Of a stretch of 27,404 nucleotides of DNA, positions 23,655 to 27,404 are shown in pieces. Below the pieces are notes generated by a model. It saw only the letters and a program-made list of their open reading frames with translations. It ran no database searches and was not told the origin of the DNA. Origin of the DNA: GCA-2697345 sp045565015 (GTDB lineage Bacteria; Pseudomonadota; Alphaproteobacteria; Rhodobacterales; Rhodobacteraceae); contig JBJLGD010000035.1 in the NCBI GenBank assembly GCA_045565015.1, positions 1-27,404 of the forward strand, read 5' to 3'. Each line of letters opens with the position of its first letter. Within the stretch, counting starts at the first letter, position 1. The translations under genes and the position numbers were made by a program.

Positions 23655-23788
23655 TGTTTTACCTCAAAAATGAAGACAATAGACTTGATCAGTTTAAGAT
23701 AAGAAGTAAATTTGGTCAATTATTATAACTGTATTTGTCTTCTATTAAGACTTAATCGGTAGCGTTTTGAAGTCCATAATTGATAGGT

Positions 23789-25018
23789 TTAGTCTGCTTC
23801 ACTTTCATTCTTCTTTGGTTGAGGTCCATAAACAACTTTATTTTTTATTAAAGTTCTAATTTCGGCTTCTGAGTAACCCAATTCACCTAATATAGAGTTG
23901 GTATCACCTCCTAATGAGGGAGCATCAAGGGTTTGACAGCGAGATCCACCACTAAATTGATTGGCTGGTCTAGTCTTTATAATTACGCCTTCTGTCGGAT
24001 GTCTATCTTTTGTAAAAAAATTAACATCTCTCAAATGAGGGTCTTCAAGCAGGTCATCAAGAGTATTATACCGCTGAGCGGGGATATCGACCTTTTTAAA
24101 GATTGTTAACCATTCATTAGTCGTTTTCAATAATAACGCCTCCATTCTTATTATGAAATAATCATCGGCATATTTGCTTCGACATGAAGCGTTAGAGAAC
24201 CGAGGATCTTTTTTTAGTTCTGGTTTACCAATTAAGTCAAAGAAAGCGAAGGCTTGGCTATCAGTATTCGGTTGAACCGTAATATATCCATCCTTTGTTG
24301 GAAGAGGGCGGTAGTGTGAACTCAATAAACGATTATCACCAATATTACCTATGGGTGGGTCAAAAGTCGAAGCCCCCATATGTTCTGAAGTTACAAAAGA
24401 TGCCATATTTTCAAACATTGGAACTTCAATCTCTTCTCCAACACCAGTTTTTTCACGTCTATATAAAGCAAAACCAATTGCCTGGGCGGCTAGTATTCCA
24501 GTAATATGATCTGTCATTACCATCGGAACAAATCGAGGTTCTCCGGTTGCTTTATGCAGTGTAGCGGCAATTCCAGAAACACTCTGGATTATTGGATCGT
24601 AGGCTGGTGTATTATAGTATTCACCGCCTTTTCCAAAACCAACTATTGAGCAATAAATTAGCTTTGGATTCTGTGAAGAGAGATTCCTATAATCTAGCCC
24701 GGCTCGAGCTAAACTCTGCGGCCTAACATTTGAAACAAATACGTCTGATGAAGAAATTAATTTTATTAAAGTAGCAAGTCCTTTTTCCTTTTTGATATCT
24801 AAACAGATAGAGCGTTTATTTCGATTGAAATTAAGAAATTTTCCTGACATGCCAGGGTTTCGACTGCCAACAGCCATAGTTCTTAAAAGATCCCCGGAGG
24901 GAGACTCTACCTTTATGACATCTGCGCCATAATCTCCTAAAGTTCTTGAGCAAATTGGTCCCACAACAACTGTAGTTTGATCTATGACTTTAATTCCTTC
25001 CAAAGGACCACTACTCAT
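23789..25018 (-). CDS. Class III CoA-transferase, CaiB/BaiF family
   Basis: The 409-residue protein starts with GPLEGIKVIDQTTVVVGPIC, the characteristic opening of the family, and has ADVIKVESPSGD, RNKRSICLDIKKEKG, and Asp141 in PAYDPIIQSVSG, the conserved nucleophile position that forms the CoA-acyl anhydride. The C-terminus (LLEDPHLRDVNFF, then FSGGSRCQTLDAPSLGGDTN) is standard. It moves CoA between two carboxylic acids in the cytoplasm; the acids cannot be predicted. It is divergent from the NTF2-like gene across a 279-nt region with several inverted repeats, and no other acyl-CoA gene is nearby. Confidence 0.88.
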   Translation of the reverse strand: MSSGPLEGIKVIDQTTVVVGPICSRTLGDYGADVIKVESPSGDLLRTMAVGSRNPGMSGKFLNFNRNKRSICLDIKKEKGLATLIKLISSSDVFVSNVRPQSLARAGLDYRNLSSQNPKLIYCSIVGFGKGGEYYNTPAYDPIIQSVSGIAATLHKATGEPRFVPMVMTDHITGILAAQAIGFALYRREKTGVGEEIEVPMFENMASFVTSEHMGASTFDPPIGNIGDNRLLSSHYRPLPTKDGYITVQPNTDSQAFAFFDLIGKPELKKDPRFSNASCRSKYADDYFIIRMEALLLKTTNEWLTIFKKVDIPAQRYNTLDDLLEDPHLRDVNFFTKDRHPTEGVIIKTRPANQFSGGSRCQTLDAPSLGGDTNSILGELGYSEAEIRTLIKNKVVYGPQPKKNESEAD

Positions 25019-25236
25019 TTTATTAAATTCCTAAAATTAAATATTGAGTGTAATTGCTAAAGTTGAATTCAGTAAAATAGCCATAGAAACTCTTTTGGTC
25101 AATTATTAAGATAAACTAAAAATATAGTTTTTAGGTCTGGTATCTTTAGCTCTGATTTAAAATAATTAAGGCTTGTTAAAATATATACAAAATATATTCT
25201 TTATAACTTGCAGTCGGTAACCTTTTCTGCGAATAC

Positions 25237-25258
25237 TATTATTCTAGTCGGAATAATA
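25237..25258. promoter_or_regulatory. Candidate operator in the CoA-transferase / NTF2-like divergent region
   Basis: TATTATTC at 25237-25244 and GAATAATA at 25251-25258 form a perfect 8-bp inverted repeat around TAGTCG, 39 nt before the ATG at 25298. Two further dyads lie to the left: CTAAAAA/TTTTTAG at 25116-25134 and AATATAT/ATATATT at 25180-25198. In AT-rich DNA only the first, with its C/G pair, looks specific. Confidence 0.4.
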
Positions 25259-25297
25259 ATATTACAACTCGTAAAAATGATGAAAGCGTAAGGTGAA

Positions 25298-25735
25298 ATG
25301 AATATCTCTGAGCAGAAGATTTATGGTGAGCCCATCGATTTAGATTTTCCTAATACTGGTTTAGAAAGCGATAAAAAAATGATATACCAGACTGTAATGT
25401 TATATTTTGACTCTATGTATGAGTCGAACTCCATAAAATTAAAGCAGGTGTTTCATCCTAACGCGACTGTTACTGGATATATGTCTAGCAGGCTTGTTGA
25501 GAATAACTTAACAGATTATGGAGAGTTTATTGCTTTACAAAGACCGTCTGCATACGAGACGAAGGATCCAAAATTCCTTGAAATATTATCTCTCAAAGTA
25601 GCTGGGGATACGGCATTAGCTTTAGTTCGGAATGGGATTTGGGGGAAGACCTTTTTGGATACTCTAACCTTTATTAGGGTAGACAAAGATTGGTTGATTT
25701 ATAATAAACTTTTTCAGATTGAAACTTATGACTAA
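25298..25735 (+). CDS. NTF2-like protein, putative lumazine-binding family
   Basis: The 145-residue protein has the cone-shaped NTF2 layout: helix 1 (DKKMIYQTVMLYFDSMYES), then KLKQVFHPNATVTGY, a short helical insert, and three strands (KFLEILSLKVAGDTALALVR, TFLDTLTFIRVDKDWLIYNK, LFQIETYD). The FHPNA motif and the D-x-L-x-x-x-x-x-x-x-W pattern are typical of the Lumazine_bd_2/SnoaL-like group. These proteins bind or turn over small molecules and the ligand varies. It is soluble. The ribosome-binding site AAGGTGAA fits the ATG, and the gene is divergent from the CoA-transferase. Confidence 0.75.
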   Translation: MNISEQKIYGEPIDLDFPNTGLESDKKMIYQTVMLYFDSMYESNSIKLKQVFHPNATVTGYMSSRLVENNLTDYGEFIALQRPSAYETKDPKFLEILSLKVAGDTALALVRNGIWGKTFLDTLTFIRVDKDWLIYNKLFQIETYD

Positions 25736-25830
25736 GTAATAGTGTATCTTCACTACATCGATCAAAGATGTTAAATCACTGTTAATATTTAATAAGAATT
25801 CCATATCTAACAGTAGGTAAGATCACAGCT

Positions 25831-26040
25831 ATGTTTTCTTTAATCAGTAGAGTAATTCGTTTTTTAATTATCCTTGGATATATTTTAGCGTTAGTATTTG
25901 CAGTTCAACAATTTGATAACTGGATGAGTCATCATGATAGTCCGACATTATCAGATATTGTTGGTTTAATAGCTGGCATCCTGATCTGTCTTTTTACTTT
26001 TTGGAAAATTATAAAAATTTTTCTGCGGTTTTATTTTTAA
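25831..26040 (+). CDS. Small membrane protein, 69 aa
   Basis: The 69-residue product has two hydrophobic helices (about residues 8-26, FLIILGYILALVFAVQQF, and 43-63, IVGLIAGILICLFTFWKII) joined by a loop with HHD. The C-terminus is aromatic and basic (IFLRFYF). No family is recognised. The ribosome-binding site is weak (AGTAGG at about 11 nt), so the start is uncertain. It sits between the NTF2-like gene and the M20 peptidase on the same strand, with short gaps, so it could belong to that transcript. Confidence 0.5.
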   Translation: MFSLISRVIRFLIILGYILALVFAVQQFDNWMSHHDSPTLSDIVGLIAGILICLFTFWKIIKIFLRFYF

Positions 26041-26101
26041 GTTAATTAATCACAGAGTTGACCTACTAAGAAAAACAAGGTTTGAATTGATAATATATTG
26101 A

Positions 26102-27376
26102 ATGGAGATAGGGAGATACAAGTTGGTAGATAAAGATAGAATCCTTTCTTGGATCGAAGAAGAGCAAGATGCAATGGTTCTATTTCTTCAAAACTTTATC
26201 CGAGCCAAGAGCCCGAACCCTCCCGGAGATACAAGGGATGCCGCCAAAGTAATTACTGATTTACTCTCGGCTCACGAGATACCTTATCGAGTTGTCGCTC
26301 CAAAATCTGAAATGCCAAATATTTTGAGTACATTTAAGGGTAATAGCCCCGGACGACACTTAGTTTTAAATGGGCATACGGATGTTTTTCCAGTGACAAA
26401 TGATCCTGAAAAAGAAGGTTGGACAACTGATCCGTGGGGAGGCCAAATTATCGATAAAAAGATTTATGGGAGGGGTTCTTCTGACATGAAGTGCGGTACG
26501 AGTGCGAGTATTTGGACATATATCCTCCTTAATCGTCTGAAAAATGAAATCGGAGGTAAGTTGACGCTAACATGTGTTTCAGATGAAGAAACATTTGGAC
26601 CTTGGGGCGCACGCTGGTTGATGGATAATGAGCCTGAGGTATTGGGTGATTGCTGTTTAAATGGAGAGCCTTCCAGCCCGCTTACAATCCGTTATGGCGA
26701 AAAAGGGCTTATTTGGTTAACATTCTCTATAAAAACGTTGGGTGCGCATGGGGCTTATACACATGTTTCGCCATCGGCTACTAGAATAGCGGCAAATCTA
26801 ATTACAGAATTAGAGAAACTTGAAGACTTAGAGTTTGATTTACCTGACAACATCGTCAAGGCTCAGAAGGAGGCAGCTTCAGTTTTTGATAAAGGTATGG
26901 GAGAAGGAGCTTCAGAAGTCATATCCAAGGTGACACTTAACATTGGTACTATTCAGGGGGGTATTAAAAATAATATGATACCTGGAAACTGTACTTTTGA
27001 AGCCGATATTCGCCTTCCAGTAGGTCTTGAAAGTCAGCTAGTTATTAAAGAAATAAAGAAAATATTAGAAAATTTTCCTCAGGTAACTATGGCTGAAAAT
27101 ATATGTAATCCCCCCTCACATTGTGATCCTGATGGGGAGATGCTGGGCATTATTCAAAATAATGTTGAGGAGCTCCGAGGATTTCGTCCAGTGGGTGTCG
27201 TTAGTATGGGAGGTACAGATGCACGATTATGGAGATATAAGGGAATACCGGCCTACGTTTATGGCCCAACTCCTACGGGAATGGGCTCCTTTGATGAAAA
27301 TGTCCCTGTAGATGATTATCTGCACCTCATAAGAACACATGCACTTTCAGCTTATGACTATTTGAGTCGTAGCTAG
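26102..27376 (+). CDS. M20 family peptidase / deacylase, ArgE/DapE-like
   Basis: The 424-residue enzyme has the di-zinc M20 core. The motifs are NGHTDVFP with His92 and Asp94, GRGSSDMKCG with Asp128 as bridging ligand, SDEETFG with Glu162 as base and Glu163 as ligand, and a C-terminal MGGTDARLW in the return to the catalytic domain. A lid domain lies at about 215-325. Family members remove N-acyl groups or hydrolyse peptides (acetylornithine, succinyl-diaminopimelate, dipeptides). The distance from the D-aminoacylase cluster leaves the substrate open. The ATG at 26102 lacks a ribosome-binding site; TTG at 26123 (start of VDKDRILSW) sits after AGGGAGA and could be the true start. Confidence 0.87.
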   Translation: MEIGRYKLVDKDRILSWIEEEQDAMVLFLQNFIRAKSPNPPGDTRDAAKVITDLLSAHEIPYRVVAPKSEMPNILSTFKGNSPGRHLVLNGHTDVFPVTNDPEKEGWTTDPWGGQIIDKKIYGRGSSDMKCGTSASIWTYILLNRLKNEIGGKLTLTCVSDEETFGPWGARWLMDNEPEVLGDCCLNGEPSSPLTIRYGEKGLIWLTFSIKTLGAHGAYTHVSPSATRIAANLITELEKLEDLEFDLPDNIVKAQKEAASVFDKGMGEGASEVISKVTLNIGTIQGGIKNNMIPGNCTFEADIRLPVGLESQLVIKEIKKILENFPQVTMAENICNPPSHCDPDGEMLGIIQNNVEELRGFRPVGVVSMGGTDARLWRYKGIPAYVYGPTPTGMGSFDENVPVDDYLHLIRTHALSAYDYLSRS

Positions 27377-27404
27377 TGCCAATTAATAGCTTTAGCGGAT
27401 TACT

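Overview
The window is AT-rich bacterial DNA with Gram-negative features: PBP-type ABC importers with cleaved periplasmic binding proteins, LysR and CueR-like MerR regulators, a periplasmic PQQ sugar dehydrogenase and CopC/CopD. The gene set (MlrC-type M81 peptidase, dipeptide ABC importer, D-aminoacylase, CaiB/BaiF CoA-transferase, M20 peptidase) fits a peptide- and amino-acid-scavenging proteobacterium, possibly a marine alphaproteobacterium. No rRNA or other marker gene is present, so the taxonomy is only a guess.

Layout. (1) 1-3100 is a patchwork: a 5' stretch with direct repeats and a weak tRNA-like tail, a coupled pair made of an unlisted-size 58-residue protein and a secreted six-cysteine beta-trefoil-like protein, an alpha/beta hydrolase, a short HGGxSTG protein that looks N-terminally truncated, an unknown 102-residue protein and an ACT-domain protein. 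(2) 3206-4336 is a secreted PQQ-type sugar dehydrogenase on the minus strand. (3) 4561-17739 is the core of the window: an S12 beta-lactamase-fold hydrolase, an MlrC-type metallopeptidase, a complete five-gene Dpp/Opp importer, an N-acyl-D-amino-acid deacylase, a LysR regulator and a DadA-like FAD D-amino-acid dehydrogenase. Read together they form a route that could take up peptides or N-acyl derivatives containing D-residues, deacylate or hydrolyse them and oxidise the D-amino acid. A 24-nt motif is repeated, always on the coding strand, upstream of mlrC, the binding protein, the deacylase and dadA, which suggests one regulon under the LysR protein. (4) 17790-20789 is a copper module: a CueR-like regulator, its 19-bp-spacer promoter with a perfect dyad, a DUF4396 membrane protein, a mono-haem cytochrome c, CopC (frameshifted) and CopD. 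(5) 20915-27376 is a mixed accessory stretch: a frameshifted glutathione S-transferase, a 42-residue membrane protein, a second six-cysteine secreted trefoil-like protein related to the one at 505, a DUF606/YdcZ membrane protein, a class III CoA-transferase, a divergent NTF2/lumazine-binding-like protein, a 69-residue membrane protein and an M20 (ArgE/DapE-like) peptidase.

Two genes, copC and the GST, are each broken by one extra A in a four-A run and each is restored to a full-length family member by removing it. This may be real decay or a homopolymer sequencing error, and matters for anyone reading the gene calls. I found no CRISPR array, no insertion sequence, no integrase and no complete tRNA.
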